64,000 nt of DNA, taken from Actinoplanes palleronii. GTDB lineage: Bacteria; Actinomycetota; Actinomycetes; Mycobacteriales; Micromonosporaceae. Each line of letters opens with the position of its first letter. Positions within the stretch are counted from its first letter, which is position 1. The notes below the pieces were generated by a model. It searched no databases. It saw only the letters and a list, made by a program, of their open reading frames with translations, and was not told where the DNA came from. Positions 14,548 to 23,990 of the stretch are shown here, in pieces. The stretch is from contig NZ_BOMS01000100.1 in the NCBI RefSeq assembly GCF_016862315.1, forward strand, positions 1 through 64,000, written 5' to 3'. Position numbers and translations under genes: made by a program.

Positions 14548-16077
14548 ATGGTGCGAACCCCCTTGAGCATCGCGGTGGCCGTCGGCACGGTGGCCGCTTC
14601 GGCGCTGGTCGGCGTGTCCGGTCCGGCAGCCGCGCAGCCGATCAGCCCGTCCGTGGACGCGGTCGCCGTGGCCGACGCCGTCGTCGCCGCTCGCCCGGCG
14701 GCGCTGCGAGCCGGCGCCTACGACGCGTTCCAGCGCAAGCAGGTCTACAACTCCCAGGGCCTGACCTACGCGGCCTACGACCGCACCTACAAGGGCCTGT
14801 CGGTCAAGGGCGGCGACCTGGTCGTCGTCACCGACACCGCCGGCGCGACCCGGTACACCTCGGTGGCGCAGAGCAGCCCGATCGGCGAGCTGTCGACCAC
14901 CCCGGCGGTGTCGCAGAGCGCGGCGATCACCACCGCGAAGAAGCAGCTCAAGACGGTCACCGGTGTCGAGGCGACCCAGCTGATCGTGGTCGCGGCCGAG
15001 GGCCAGGCGGCGAAGCTCGCCTACGAGACCACGGTCAACGGCACCAGCGCCGAGGGTGTCAGCCGGCTCACCGTCGACGTCGACGCGGCGACCGGCGCGG
15101 TGCTCTCCACGCACGAGAACGTCACCGAGGCGACCGGAACCGGCACCGGCTGGATCAACGGCTCGGTCTCGCTGAACACCACGCTGTCCGGTTCGACCTA
15201 CTCGCTCAAGGACCCGTCGACGACGAACCTGAGCTGCCAGGACGCCGCGACCAACACGGTCTTCAGCGGCACCGACAACGCGTGGGGCAACGGCGTCGGC
15301 ACCAGCAAGGAGACCGGCTGCGTGGACGCGCTCTACGTGGCGCAGAAGCAGAAGGCCATGCTGTCGGCGTGGCTGGGCCGTAACGGTCAGAACGGTTCCG
15401 GCGGCGCATGGCCGATCCGGGTCGGCCTGAACGACCAGAACGCCTACTACGACGGCACCCAGATCCAGATCGGCAAGAACACCGCCGGCAAGTGGATCTC
15501 CTCGCTCGACGTGGTCGGCCACGAGCTGGGTCACGGCATCGACGACAAGACCCCGGGTGGCATCTCGAAGGGCGGCACCCAGGAGTTCGTCGCCGACACC
15601 ATCGGCGCGGCCACCGAGGCGTACGCCGCGAACGCCAACGACCCGTTCGACTACCAGGTCGGCGAAGAGGTCAACCTGGTCGGCAGCGGCCCGATCCGCT
15701 ACATGTACAACCCGTCGCTCGCCGGTGACAGCAACTGCTACTCGAGCAGCACGCCGGGCTCCGAGGTGCACGCCGCGGCCGGTCCGGGCAACCACTGGTT
15801 CTACCTGCTGGCCCAGGGCAGCAGCGGCAACGGCCAGCCGGCCAGCTCCACCTGCAACGGCACCACGGTGACCGGCCTGGGCATCCAGGTCGCCACGAAG
15901 ATCATGTACAACGCGATGCTGCTGAAGACGTCCAGCTCCTCGTACGCCAAGTACCGGGTGTGGACGCTGCAGGCCGCGAAGAACCTGTACCCGGGCAGCT
16001 GCACCAACTTCAACGCGGTCAAGGCCGCCTGGAACGCGGTGAGCCTGCCGGCCCAGTCCGGCGAGCCGACCTGCTGA
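14548..16077 (+). CDS. Secreted M4 (thermolysin-family) metalloprotease
   Basis: This 509-aa preproprotein has a signal peptide (1-31, ending near GPAAAQ). An FTP/PepSY-type propeptide spans about 45-200, and a catalytic domain of about 300 aa follows. The zinc motif HELGH is at about residues 325-329 (VVGHELGHGID). The third ligand Glu lies in EFVADTIG about 20 residues later, and the active-site His lies in the segment GPGNHWFY. Four cysteine-containing segments suggest disulfides. It probably degrades extracellular protein; substrates are unknown. ATG 14548 follows GGAGAGGAG by about 8 nt. A strong bidirectional terminator follows the stop. Confidence 0.93.
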   Translation: MVRTPLSIAVAVGTVAASALVGVSGPAAAQPISPSVDAVAVADAVVAARPAALRAGAYDAFQRKQVYNSQGLTYAAYDRTYKGLSVKGGDLVVVTDTAGATRYTSVAQSSPIGELSTTPAVSQSAAITTAKKQLKTVTGVEATQLIVVAAEGQAAKLAYETTVNGTSAEGVSRLTVDVDAATGAVLSTHENVTEATGTGTGWINGSVSLNTTLSGSTYSLKDPSTTNLSCQDAATNTVFSGTDNAWGNGVGTSKETGCVDALYVAQKQKAMLSAWLGRNGQNGSGGAWPIRVGLNDQNAYYDGTQIQIGKNTAGKWISSLDVVGHELGHGIDDKTPGGISKGGTQEFVADTIGAATEAYAANANDPFDYQVGEEVNLVGSGPIRYMYNPSLAGDSNCYSSSTPGSEVHAAAGPGNHWFYLLAQGSSGNGQPASSTCNGTTVTGLGIQVATKIMYNAMLLKTSSSSYAKYRVWTLQAAKNLYPGSCTNFNAVKAAWNAVSLPAQSGEPTC

Positions 16078-16109
16078 TCCCGCTCTGCTGATCCCTCTCT
16101 ACTGAGGCC

Positions 16110-16150
16110 GAACCGGCCCGGCGCGTTCCCCCGACGCGCCGGGCCGGTTC
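16110..16150. terminator. Strong bidirectional terminator, 17-bp perfect stem
   Basis: Arms 16110-16126 and 16134-16150 are perfectly complementary over 17 bp (first arm begins GAACCGGCCC) with a 7-nt C-rich loop. It sits between the converging M4 protease and HEAT-repeat genes and can end both transcripts. No T-run is present, which is normal for actinobacteria. Confidence 0.85.
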
Positions 16151-16157
16151 GTTCGTG

Positions 16158-17984
16158 TCAGCCCGCTATCCGCTCCCGGGCGGCGAGCATGGCGGCCAGC
16201 AGGGTCTCGTCGGCGTGCAGTTCGGCGTCCGGGCCGCCGACGTTGAAGCCGGCCCGGTGCCGGCGGGTGATGAACTCGTCCAGGCGGCCGAGGATCGGGC
16301 GGGCGTGCGGACCCATCGCCGCGAACACCTCCAGCACCTTCGGGCCGAGCAGGTCGTCGGCGAGGTGTTCGGACAGGACCGCGAGCAGGTCGGCGGCCGC
16401 TGCAGGACCCTCGTGCCGCCACAGGGCCGCGGCCACGTCCACCGATGCCGGGCCGGGCGTGCCGAACAGACTGCGCAGCTGCCGGTGCTGGCGGACGGTC
16501 AGCCCACCGTGGTCGGCGAGCCAGGTCAGCAGCACGGCCGCGAGGCGGCCACGACGAAGCGCTTCCGGAAGTCCGGCGAGGTGCTGATCGACCGGGGCGC
16601 GGTCCGACGTCATCTGTACGAGCGCGAAGAGCGCGCCGTGGTCCCGCAGGTGCGGAACGGCGGCCACGGCGGCCGGCCCGATCCGGCCCAGGACGTGCCA
16701 GGTGAGATCCGGGGTGTCGTTCACGGCTCCGGTGAGTTTAGCGAGGAGTTCCGGGAGGGCAGGTGCCGCGGCCGGACCGAAGGCGGCCAGCACCCGCATC
16801 GGGAGTTCCGGGGCATCCGAGTCGGGAGTGGTGGCGAGCAGGTGCCGGGCGGCGGCCACCGGGTCGGCCGGGTCGGCGCCGGCTCGGGCGAGTGTGCGGA
16901 ATGCCGCGAGGAGGCCAGGCTGGGTGCCACCGGCCAGCATCTGCTGGACCAGGTGCGGCATCGCGCGGTGGTCGCCGATGCCGCCCAGCGCGACGGCGGC
17001 CGGTGCGCCGAGTTCCGGGTCGTCGAGCAGGGCCGCGAGATCCTCGGCGGCCAGGCGGGACGCGGTCATCGAGGCGGTGAGCGTCCGGAGCGCTGCCGAC
17101 CGTACCGGAGAGGGGTTTTCCCGCAGGAGAGCCGTGAGCGCCGGGGTCAGCCGGACCGGCGCGGCCCGCCAGAAACGGATCGCGATGGCCGCCATCCGGA
17201 CACCTTCGAGCCGGACCTCGGGGGTCTCGGCAGAGCCGGTGAGGCGTCGCACCCGGGTGTAGCAGGCCTCGTCACGGTCGGAACCGGTCAGCGCGTGCGC
17301 CCACAGCTCGCCCGCGGACGCCTTTCCCAGCGCGGTCAGGTCGGCGACGGCGGCGTCCAGGTCCGCGCGGATCACGGTGTCGTCCACGCCGGGCGCGGCG
17401 CAGTTGGCCAGCAGCCGGATGGCCGGGACGGTATCCGAGCGCAGGCGTTCCACGGTGGCCTGATGCCTTGGATGCCGGTGCCAGGGAATGGCGTTCACCA
17501 GGGCGATCCGGACGGCGGGATCGGTCAAGGTGTCCAGCGCCGCCAGCGCGCGACCCGGGCCGGCGGTGTGTACCAGCAGGGTCGCCGCGGTACGCCGCAC
17601 CGACGGGTCCGGGTCGCTCAGGGCCGTCTCGGCGGCGTCGGCGACGAGCGGCCAGCCGGAGCCCCGGACGTGCAGTTGATCGAGCAACTCGAAGATCGTC
17701 CGGCGGATCGGTGCCCGGCGGTCGGTCGTGAAAATCAGCAGGCGCCGGGTCATCAGCCCGTCCCGGTCGAGCCGGACGAAGTGGACGACGTGGTCGCGCG
17801 CGTCATCGCCGGGTGTCAGGACGTCGCCAGCCGCGACGCTCTTCTCCGGCCAGCCCCAGAGGTCCGGGGCCGAGGCGTTCACCGTGTCGGGCGCGGGGCG
17901 CCCTTTCCGTAGGTCATGGTCGTGATCCTCGCGCGGCACCCCGCACCGCCGCAACGGGAAATCACGCCGCGGCGGTGTGGTCAT
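16158..17984 (-). CDS. HEAT-repeat protein
   Basis: This protein of up to 608 aa consists almost entirely of helical HEAT/PBS-lyase-like repeats of about 30-40 aa. Examples are DPDPSVRRTAATLLVHTAG, NPSPVRSAALRTLTASM and DDPELGAPAAVALGGIGDHRAMPHLV. It has no signal peptide or membrane segment and no catalytic motif. Such proteins act as scaffolds or as regulators that bind proteins or nucleic acid; the partner is unknown. The start is uncertain. ATG 17984 overlaps the end of the diguanylate cyclase gene by 23 nt, and the first 40 residues are low-complexity, so a start nearer WGWPEKS (about 17,855) is possible. The overlap suggests co-transcription with the cyclase. Confidence 0.7.
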   Translation of the reverse strand: MTTPPRRDFPLRRCGVPREDHDHDLRKGRPAPDTVNASAPDLWGWPEKSVAAGDVLTPGDDARDHVVHFVRLDRDGLMTRRLLIFTTDRRAPIRRTIFELLDQLHVRGSGWPLVADAAETALSDPDPSVRRTAATLLVHTAGPGRALAALDTLTDPAVRIALVNAIPWHRHPRHQATVERLRSDTVPAIRLLANCAAPGVDDTVIRADLDAAVADLTALGKASAGELWAHALTGSDRDEACYTRVRRLTGSAETPEVRLEGVRMAAIAIRFWRAAPVRLTPALTALLRENPSPVRSAALRTLTASMTASRLAAEDLAALLDDPELGAPAAVALGGIGDHRAMPHLVQQMLAGGTQPGLLAAFRTLARAGADPADPVAAARHLLATTPDSDAPELPMRVLAAFGPAAAPALPELLAKLTGAVNDTPDLTWHVLGRIGPAAVAAVPHLRDHGALFALVQMTSDRAPVDQHLAGLPEALRRGRLAAVLLTWLADHGGLTVRQHRQLRSLFGTPGPASVDVAAALWRHEGPAAAADLLAVLSEHLADDLLGPKVLEVFAAMGPHARPILGRLDEFITRRHRAGFNVGGPDAELHADETLLAAMLAARERIAG

Positions 17985-19401
17985 GTGCGGTGGTGATGCG
18001 GGCGCGGCCGGAGCGTTTGCTCTGGTACAGCAGCTCGTCGGCGTGGTGCAGGAGCTGGTCCGGGGTCTGCTCGCCGTCCCAACGGGTCAGGCCGGCCGAG
18101 AACGTCTGTGCCTGCGGGGTCGCGGCCAGCTGGCGTTCCAGGACCGTGAACGCCTCGGTCGCCGTGCAGCCGGTGAGCAGCATGACGAACTCCTCGCCGC
18201 CGTAGCGGGCCAGCAGGTCGCCGTCGCGCAGCTCCCGCTGCCAGAGCAGCGCGGCGCCGGCCAGCAGCTCGTCGCCGGCCTGGTGGCCGTACGTGTCGTT
18301 GTAGACCTTGAAGTGGTCGAGGTCGATCAGGGCGACGAACAGCGGCTCGCCGGTGACCGTGCCGCGCGCGAGAGCCGCGGCGAGACGCTCGTCCCAGTGG
18401 CGGCGGTTGGGCAGGCCGGTGAGTGCGTCGTGCCGGGCCAGCTGCGCCAGCTCGTACGACTGGGTCTCGACGCGGCGCACCAACCCGCCCATCCGCGCGG
18501 CCACCAGCAGGAACAGCGTGATCGAGGCGATCCCGACGGCCAGCCAGTTCTGGTCGGCGTGCCCGGTGGCGCCCTGGTAGAGGCTGACCGCCGGCGCGAG
18601 CAGGATGGTGACGGTGAGCAGGACCAGCCGTGGGCGTACAAATGCGGGTGGTGCTTCCAGCGGCACGGTCAGCCGCCGCATCGACGGGTGCAGCGCGGCC
18701 GCCGCCGCGATCGAGTTGGCCAGCAGCGCGACGACGTCCGCGAGCCCGCTCTCACCGGGCCCCGGCGCGGGGAGCGCGACCTCCAGCACGTCGCACACAC
18801 CGTTCAGCAGCAGCGCGGTCAGCAACAGCCGGTAGCTCACGGTGCGGGCGCCGGGTGTGGTGAGCAGCAGCGAGCCGAGCACGAACAGGCCGATGTCGCC
18901 GACGGTGAGGATGACCGTCAACGCCTTCTGGTCCCACGGCAGGCCCTCGTCGGTGATCGCCGGGGCGATGACGAAGATCCAGCAGAGCAGGCCGAGGCCG
19001 GTGGCGGCCATCCCGGCGTCGATCAGCGCGGTACGGTCGTCGGCCCGGGCGCGCCCCCGGATCAGCCCGGCCAGCGCCCAGCACATCAGCGGGTAGCCGG
19101 TCGCCTCCAGCAGCGCGCTCAGCATCGTCCAGGACGGTACGGCGGTCAGCCGGTTGATGACCGTGCTGACCAGCCAGACGGCGAGCCCCGCGGCGAAGGT
19201 GTACCAGGTGGCGGGCTGCCGCGGCCGGTACCGTCGGACACCGTGGACGACCGCGGCGATACCGCCCGCGCCGATCAGGCCGTAACCGGTGGCATGACCC
19301 CGCTCTCCGGTGGGCAGTAACGCGTACACGGCGGTGGCGACGGCCCCTGCGATCACGCAGAGTTGCCACGCCGGTATGCCACGCCATCTGCTTATCGGCA
19401 C
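17962..19401 (-). CDS. Membrane-bound diguanylate cyclase (GGDEF)
   Basis: This 479-aa protein has about eight hydrophobic helices in the first 300 residues (an MHYT/7TM-like sensor region), followed by a full GGDEF domain. Visible motifs are LTGLPNRRHWDERL, the metal-binding D-L-D-H-F-K, NDTYGHQAGDELL and the active-site GGEEF. An RxxD inhibitory site (RDGD) sits five residues before GGEEF, so product inhibition by c-di-GMP is expected. It should make c-di-GMP from GTP at the inner membrane face. There is no EAL domain. It is probably translated together with the HEAT-repeat protein, whose start overlaps its end; whether the two interact is unknown. Confidence 0.9.
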   Translation of the reverse strand: MPISRWRGIPAWQLCVIAGAVATAVYALLPTGERGHATGYGLIGAGGIAAVVHGVRRYRPRQPATWYTFAAGLAVWLVSTVINRLTAVPSWTMLSALLEATGYPLMCWALAGLIRGRARADDRTALIDAGMAATGLGLLCWIFVIAPAITDEGLPWDQKALTVILTVGDIGLFVLGSLLLTTPGARTVSYRLLLTALLLNGVCDVLEVALPAPGPGESGLADVVALLANSIAAAAALHPSMRRLTVPLEAPPAFVRPRLVLLTVTILLAPAVSLYQGATGHADQNWLAVGIASITLFLLVAARMGGLVRRVETQSYELAQLARHDALTGLPNRRHWDERLAAALARGTVTGEPLFVALIDLDHFKVYNDTYGHQAGDELLAGAALLWQRELRDGDLLARYGGEEFVMLLTGCTATEAFTVLERQLAATPQAQTFSAGLTRWDGEQTPDQLLHHADELLYQSKRSGRARITTAHDHTAAA

Positions 19402-19499
19402 AATCCGGTCATCGGCACATCCGGCGACCGCCTGAGCCCCGGCTGCAATGATCAGAGGTGAGTACCGTCGGGCCCAAAAGCACGAGTGGGAGGGGTTCC

Positions 19500-19988
19500 G
19501 TGGGAGTCGTTTACCTCCTGAGCGGTCTGACCGGTTCCGGCAAGACCACCTACGCCCGGAAGCTGGTCGAGGAGGGCGTGGTGCGGTTGTCGGTCGACGA
19601 GATGATGCACAGCCGGCACGGCCGATTCGGCATCGACTACCGCGAGAGCCGCTATTTCGAGCTGGAGGCCCCGATCGTCGACGAGATCCGCGGCCGCCTC
19701 ATCCGGTTGATCGGACGGGGCCGCGACGTCGTCTTCGATCACGGCCTGTGGCGGCGGGCCGATCGGGACACCTACAAGCACCTGGTCGAGGCGCACGGCG
19801 CCCAGTGGCGGCTGCTCTACTTCAAGGTCGACAAGGCGGAGCTGCAGCGCCGCCTGGCCGAGCGTCATCAGCGTGACGGCGCGAACGCCGCGACCGTCAG
19901 CCCGCGCGCGCTCGACGAGTTCTACGCCCGCTTCGACGAGCCGATGGACGAGGGCGAAGAGATCATCACCGGCACCGGACTCAGCTGA
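19500..19988 (+). CDS. P-loop ATPase, zeta-toxin/gluconokinase-like small kinase
   Basis: This 162-aa protein has a Walker A motif GLTGSGKTT at about residues 9-17. A DEMM segment follows, then a strand VVFDHG (Walker B-like), and a lid region with R-R-x-x-E-R-HQR. The fold class is the small P-loop kinase group that includes the AAA_33 family, zeta toxins and shikimate/gluconate kinases. The substrate is unknown, and no antitoxin gene is adjacent. GTG 19500 is preferred to GTG 19458 because it follows GGGAGGGG and starts directly on the first beta strand. The gene converges with the MFS transporter, overlapping it by 8 nt. Confidence 0.75.
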   Translation: MGVVYLLSGLTGSGKTTYARKLVEEGVVRLSVDEMMHSRHGRFGIDYRESRYFELEAPIVDEIRGRLIRLIGRGRDVVFDHGLWRRADRDTYKHLVEAHGAQWRLLYFKVDKAELQRRLAERHQRDGANAATVSPRALDEFYARFDEPMDEGEEIITGTGLS

Positions 19989-21135
19989 CGGCGGGTTCCG
20001 GGGTGCGGACCGGCCACATGATCGGCAGGACGCACGGGATGATCAGCCAAGCGGTCAGGACCACTGCCGCCAGGGCCCAGCGCAGGCCGACACCCTCGGC
20101 CAGGAAGCCGATCACCGGTGGGCCCACCAGCAGGCCCGTCGTGCTCATCGTGGCGGCCGCGGTCAGCGCCGCCGAGCCGTGGTGGGCCGCCGCCACGTAC
20201 AGGCACGGGCTCACCGCCGCCATCCCCAGGCCCACCAGTGCGAACCCGGCCAGCGCCGGATAGGCCCCGCCGGCGAGCAGCGCCGCCGCCAGGCCCAGGC
20301 CCGCGACGCCGCAGCCGTACGCGACAACGGTTTTGTCCCCGAAGCGGTCCCGCCAGCCGTCGGCGAACATCCGGGCGATGATCATCATGCCGGAGGTGAC
20401 CGCGATGCCGAGCGGGAGCAGGTGCTCGGCGGCGTGCGCGACGTCCTTGAGGTAGAGCGCCGACCAGTCGTTCACCGCACCCTCCGCGATGGTGGCCAGG
20501 AACATGGTCACGCCCAGCCAGAGGACGATGCCGGACGGCCGGATCCGGGCCCGGCCGCCGGTCGTGGACGGCGTGGCCGGCAGGTCCTCGTGCAGCAGCC
20601 CGGGCCGGGCGGCCGCCAGCAGCGCGAGCAGCACCACACCGCCCACCGTGAAGTGCAGCAGCACCGAATCGGTCAGCGAGGAGACCCCCGAAGCCAGCAG
20701 CGCGGCGCCGAAGATGCCCGCGCTGAACGTGGCGTGCAGTTTCGCCATCGTGGTGCGGCCGGACGTCTTCTCCAGCACCGCGCCCTGCGCGTTCATCGCG
20801 ACGTTCAGGCAGCCGACCGCCACCCCGTCGACGAGCAGCACGGCCAGCGCCACCGGATAGGCCGGCGCGACGGCCAGCCCGGCCAGCGCGCCGACGAGCA
20901 CCAGCCCGGCGCCGAGCGCCAGCCGGCCCGAGCCGAACGCCGCCATCAGCCTCGGCACCAGCGGGAACGACAGCACCGCGCCGACACCCGCGGCCAGCAG
21001 CAGCACGCCGACCTCGCCCGACGACAGGTGCAGCCGGTCGGCGAGCGCGGGGATGCGCGACGCCCAGGTCGAGTACTGGAAGCCGAGCGCGGCGAACAAC
21101 GCGGCGATCGACAACTGCGAGCGGCGGAACGACAT
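19981..21135 (-). CDS. MFS transporter
   Basis: This 384-aa protein has about twelve hydrophobic helices, typical of the major facilitator superfamily. It is of the compact YbjJ/FucP-like type, with conserved TWASRIPALADRLHLSS in the first loop and RFGDK between TM8 and TM9. Direction and substrate cannot be read with certainty. It starts 7 nt after the stop of the decarboxylase-acetyltransferase fusion on the same strand, so it is the last gene of that operon. This suggests export of the product made by the two upstream enzymes, or its import; the first is my preferred inference. Confidence 0.88.
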   Translation of the reverse strand: MSFRRSQLSIAALFAALGFQYSTWASRIPALADRLHLSSGEVGVLLLAAGVGAVLSFPLVPRLMAAFGSGRLALGAGLVLVGALAGLAVAPAYPVALAVLLVDGVAVGCLNVAMNAQGAVLEKTSGRTTMAKLHATFSAGIFGAALLASGVSSLTDSVLLHFTVGGVVLLALLAAARPGLLHEDLPATPSTTGGRARIRPSGIVLWLGVTMFLATIAEGAVNDWSALYLKDVAHAAEHLLPLGIAVTSGMMIIARMFADGWRDRFGDKTVVAYGCGVAGLGLAAALLAGGAYPALAGFALVGLGMAAVSPCLYVAAAHHGSAALTAAATMSTTGLLVGPPVIGFLAEGVGLRWALAAVVLTAWLIIPCVLPIMWPVRTPEPAVS

Positions 21136-21142
21136 ACCGGGC

Positions 21143-22744
21143 CTACCTCAGTTCGTGCGACATGTACACGGCGTCCGGTCCGTAGGCGCCGGGCAGGGGG
21201 ACCTGCGGGTGGGGACGGAAGCCGCGGGACGACCAGAAGCCGGCTGTCCCGTCGACCGAGACCAGTGAGATCCGTCGATAGGACAGGCTACGGGCAGTTT
21301 CGGTCAGGTGACGTACCAGGCGCTTGCCCCAGCCGCGGCCGCGCAGGCCCGGGTCGATCACGATGTCGTGCAGGTGCAGGTTCGACGAGCGGACCGCCGA
21401 CTCCTCGGGCCGGTGCAGGTCGGGGTAGCGGAACTCCGGGTAGGGCAGCGCGAGCAGGTAACCGCCGACCCGGTCACCGGTGTCCAGCACGAACGAGGTC
21501 TCCGGTTGGGCGCGGGAGCGCAGGGCCTCCGGCCCTTCGGAGAGACCCCCTTTGGTGTACGCGATGGACTCCAGCGAGCCGATCGCCGGCCAGTCGTGCA
21601 CGTCGATGGGCCGTACCCGTTCGGCGCGCACGGTGTGACAGGGCAACGGCGCGAACCCGTTGAACCCGGCCGTGGTGTAACTGGTGGCGTACGCCCCGGC
21701 GGTGTGGATCCACACCGGATCACCGGAGGCCAGCCCGGCCGGGACCGGCACCGGCACTCCCCCGGCGAGCACGTCGTCGCTGTCGCAACTGGGCCCGGCC
21801 ACGATCGCGGGCACCGTCGGGCCGGCCGGGTGGGTGGGGAACTCCAGCCGGTAGGGCAGCCGGTCACCCTCGTAGAGGCCGTTGAACCGTCCGCAGGTCA
21901 GGTAGAGCCAGGCTTCCCGCCGTACGGTCAATCGGGCGACCTCGGCCCGGACCACCCCATGGTCGGCGACCAGGAAGCGGCCCGGTTCGACGACGAAGTC
22001 GAGGTCACCGCCGGCGGCCTCGCGCAGCTGGCGCATCCCGGAGCGGATCGCCGCGAAGATCTCGCCGGTCGGCGGGGTCAGGCCGGGATGACCGGAGGCG
22101 GGCAGACCGCCGCCGAGGTTCACGTGGTCCGGGCGGATGCCGCGCCGCAGCAGTGTCCGCACCACGCCCGTCACGGCCGCCAGGCCGTCACGCCAGCCGC
22201 TCTCGGTCATCTGCTGCGAGCCGACGTGCAGCGACAGCCCGGCGGGCACCAGGCCGAGCGACCGGGCCAGGTCGAGCACGGCGACCGGGTCGTCGCTGCC
22301 GTACTTGCCGGTCAGGCCCCACACCGCGCCCTCGCCGCTCGTGCTGACCCGGCAGAACACCCGGCTGCCCGGCGCGTGCCGCGCGATCGCCCGCACGTCC
22401 TCGGCGCTGTCGGTGGCGTACGTGGTGATCCCGAGCCGGTACGCGGTGGCGATGTCCCTGTCGGACTTCACGGTGTTGCCGTAGTGCACCCGCTCCGGCT
22501 CGGCACCGGTGCGCAACGCCTGCCGGATCTCGCCGGGGCTGGCCGCGTCGAAGCCCGCGCCCAGGTCGGCGAAGCCGGTCAGCACCTCGTCCACCGGGCA
22601 CGCCTTCATGGCGAAACGGACCCGGACGCCGGGCAGCTCGTCGCCGAGCTCCCGATACCGGCTCTCGATGCCGGTCAGGTCGTAGACGATCCGGTCGGTG
22701 TCGGCCGCGCCCAGAGCGGCCCGCAGATGACCGATCTCAGTCAT
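21143..22744 (-). CDS. Fold-type III PLP decarboxylase fused to a GNAT domain
   Basis: This 533-aa protein is a two-domain fusion. Residues 1-375 form an ornithine/diaminopimelate-decarboxylase-like enzyme. PLP Lys47 lies in RFAMKACP, His173 in LHVGSQ, a GGGLP phosphate loop is at 211-215 and EPGRF at 253-257. The substrate-side motif CDSDD is at 320-324, and GAY...FNGF is at 350-364. The C-D-S-x-D and FNGF motifs favour an ornithine/lysine-type decarboxylase. Residues 385-533 are a GNAT acyltransferase with the acyl-CoA loop LRGRGWGKRL at 467-476. The fusion may decarboxylate a basic amino acid and then acylate the amine. Its ATG overlaps the upstream DUF6271-like stop by 8 nt. Confidence 0.88.
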   Translation of the reverse strand: MTEIGHLRAALGAADTDRIVYDLTGIESRYRELGDELPGVRVRFAMKACPVDEVLTGFADLGAGFDAASPGEIRQALRTGAEPERVHYGNTVKSDRDIATAYRLGITTYATDSAEDVRAIARHAPGSRVFCRVSTSGEGAVWGLTGKYGSDDPVAVLDLARSLGLVPAGLSLHVGSQQMTESGWRDGLAAVTGVVRTLLRRGIRPDHVNLGGGLPASGHPGLTPPTGEIFAAIRSGMRQLREAAGGDLDFVVEPGRFLVADHGVVRAEVARLTVRREAWLYLTCGRFNGLYEGDRLPYRLEFPTHPAGPTVPAIVAGPSCDSDDVLAGGVPVPVPAGLASGDPVWIHTAGAYATSYTTAGFNGFAPLPCHTVRAERVRPIDVHDWPAIGSLESIAYTKGGLSEGPEALRSRAQPETSFVLDTGDRVGGYLLALPYPEFRYPDLHRPEESAVRSSNLHLHDIVIDPGLRGRGWGKRLVRHLTETARSLSYRRISLVSVDGTAGFWSSRGFRPHPQVPLPGAYGPDAVYMSHELR

Positions 22745-23990
22745 GCCGCAGGGGCGTCTCGCGGGCGGCCGCGATCAGCGCGGCCCACGCTTCGATCAGC
22801 AGCGCGAAGTCCTCGATGTCGCGGCGCGCCTCGATCAGCAGCGCGTCGCGGTTCGCGCCGATCCGGTCGGCGACCGCGGTGAACCGGCCGCCGAGCCGCC
22901 GGTAGGCCTGCTCCATCAGCTCGGCGGTGGCCTCGTTCGGCTCGCGCGGCTGCCACGTGCTGGCCCGCACGATCGCGGCGATGTCACCCGGGCTGGCGTT
23001 GGTCATCCGCTGGTAGATGAAGTGGAAGTAGTACATCGACAGGATGAACTTGGCGAACCGCAGCTGGTAGGCGAGGAAACCCGCGTCGCTCTTGCGTTCC
23101 GCGGTGTGGAAATTGACGATGTGCCGGTTGTGCAGCAGGCCCGGCAGCCCGGCCCGGTCGGCGACGTGGATCAGGAAGTAGTCGCTGCCGATCGTGTCGG
23201 TGGCCGGCGGCAGCGGCACGTTCTCCTGCAACCCGTGGAAACTGATGTTGTGCATGTCGACGCGCATCGGGTCGACGACCGACAGTGTCCAGTGGTCGCC
23301 GTCGAACGGCGCGCTGCCGGTGAACGACTCCGCGACCAGTTCGCGCTTCTCGTCCTCGGTGCTGCCGGGCGCGGCCCACAGACTGACCAGGTCGTAGTAG
23401 GCCTCGTGGTCGCGGATGTCCTCGACGTCGACCGACATGTCACCGACGAACGACGCGCCGGCCATGGCCACCGGCAGGTCGGCGCGGCTCTCGTCGAGCC
23501 GGTTCTCGGTCGCGACGACATCGCGGGCGGCCTTCCCCAGCGCGGAGAGTTCCGCGTGGATCGGGAAGATCTTCTTTCCCTCGTACGTCTGGAAGTACAG
23601 GTCGGAGTCCCGCCGGTGCACCGAGTCGCAGCCCAGTGCCGCCGCGATCAGGAACGCCCGGTTGGTGCAGGCCCCGTACGAGACGCCGGCCGGCAGCAGC
23701 AGATCGAGCAGCAGGTCGGGGCGGTCGGCGGCGGCCCCGCGCACGACGCGCTGCAGGAACTCGCGCTGGGCCGGCTCGTCGAGGTGCCAGACGAGCGGCG
23801 CGAGGGCGAGGACCTTCGCGTGCGCCTCGTACTCGTCCGAGGAGTCGAGCACCAGCAGGCACACGTCCACGTCGAAGTGCCGGGTGGCGTACTCGGCCTC
23901 GGCGACCACCTCGGTGAGCGTCGCGGCGCACTCCCGGTTGGTCGGCACCACCAGGCAGACCCGGCGACGGTCGTCCCTCGCGTCGGTCAC
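22737..23990 (-). CDS. DUF6271-like, glycosyltransferase-like protein
   Basis: This 417-aa protein begins RRVCLVVPTNRECAATL, the start of a GT-A-like Rossmann strand. It has a D-x-D-type motif in HRRDSDLYFQ (near residue 145) and a histidine-rich middle segment (HNISFHGLQ, HNRHIVNFHT). No signal peptide or membrane helix is visible. From memory this pattern corresponds to the actinobacterial family DUF6271, whose function I do not know. GTG 23990 is chosen because GGGAG lies 6-10 nt before it. It is the first gene of a three-gene operon with the decarboxylase-GNAT fusion and an MFS transporter, so a role in modifying or building the same metabolite is likely. Confidence 0.65.
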   Translation of the reverse strand: MTDARDDRRRVCLVVPTNRECAATLTEVVAEAEYATRHFDVDVCLLVLDSSDEYEAHAKVLALAPLVWHLDEPAQREFLQRVVRGAAADRPDLLLDLLLPAGVSYGACTNRAFLIAAALGCDSVHRRDSDLYFQTYEGKKIFPIHAELSALGKAARDVVATENRLDESRADLPVAMAGASFVGDMSVDVEDIRDHEAYYDLVSLWAAPGSTEDEKRELVAESFTGSAPFDGDHWTLSVVDPMRVDMHNISFHGLQENVPLPPATDTIGSDYFLIHVADRAGLPGLLHNRHIVNFHTAERKSDAGFLAYQLRFAKFILSMYYFHFIYQRMTNASPGDIAAIVRASTWQPREPNEATAELMEQAYRRLGGRFTAVADRIGANRDALLIEARRDIEDFALLIEAWAALIAAARETPLRHD

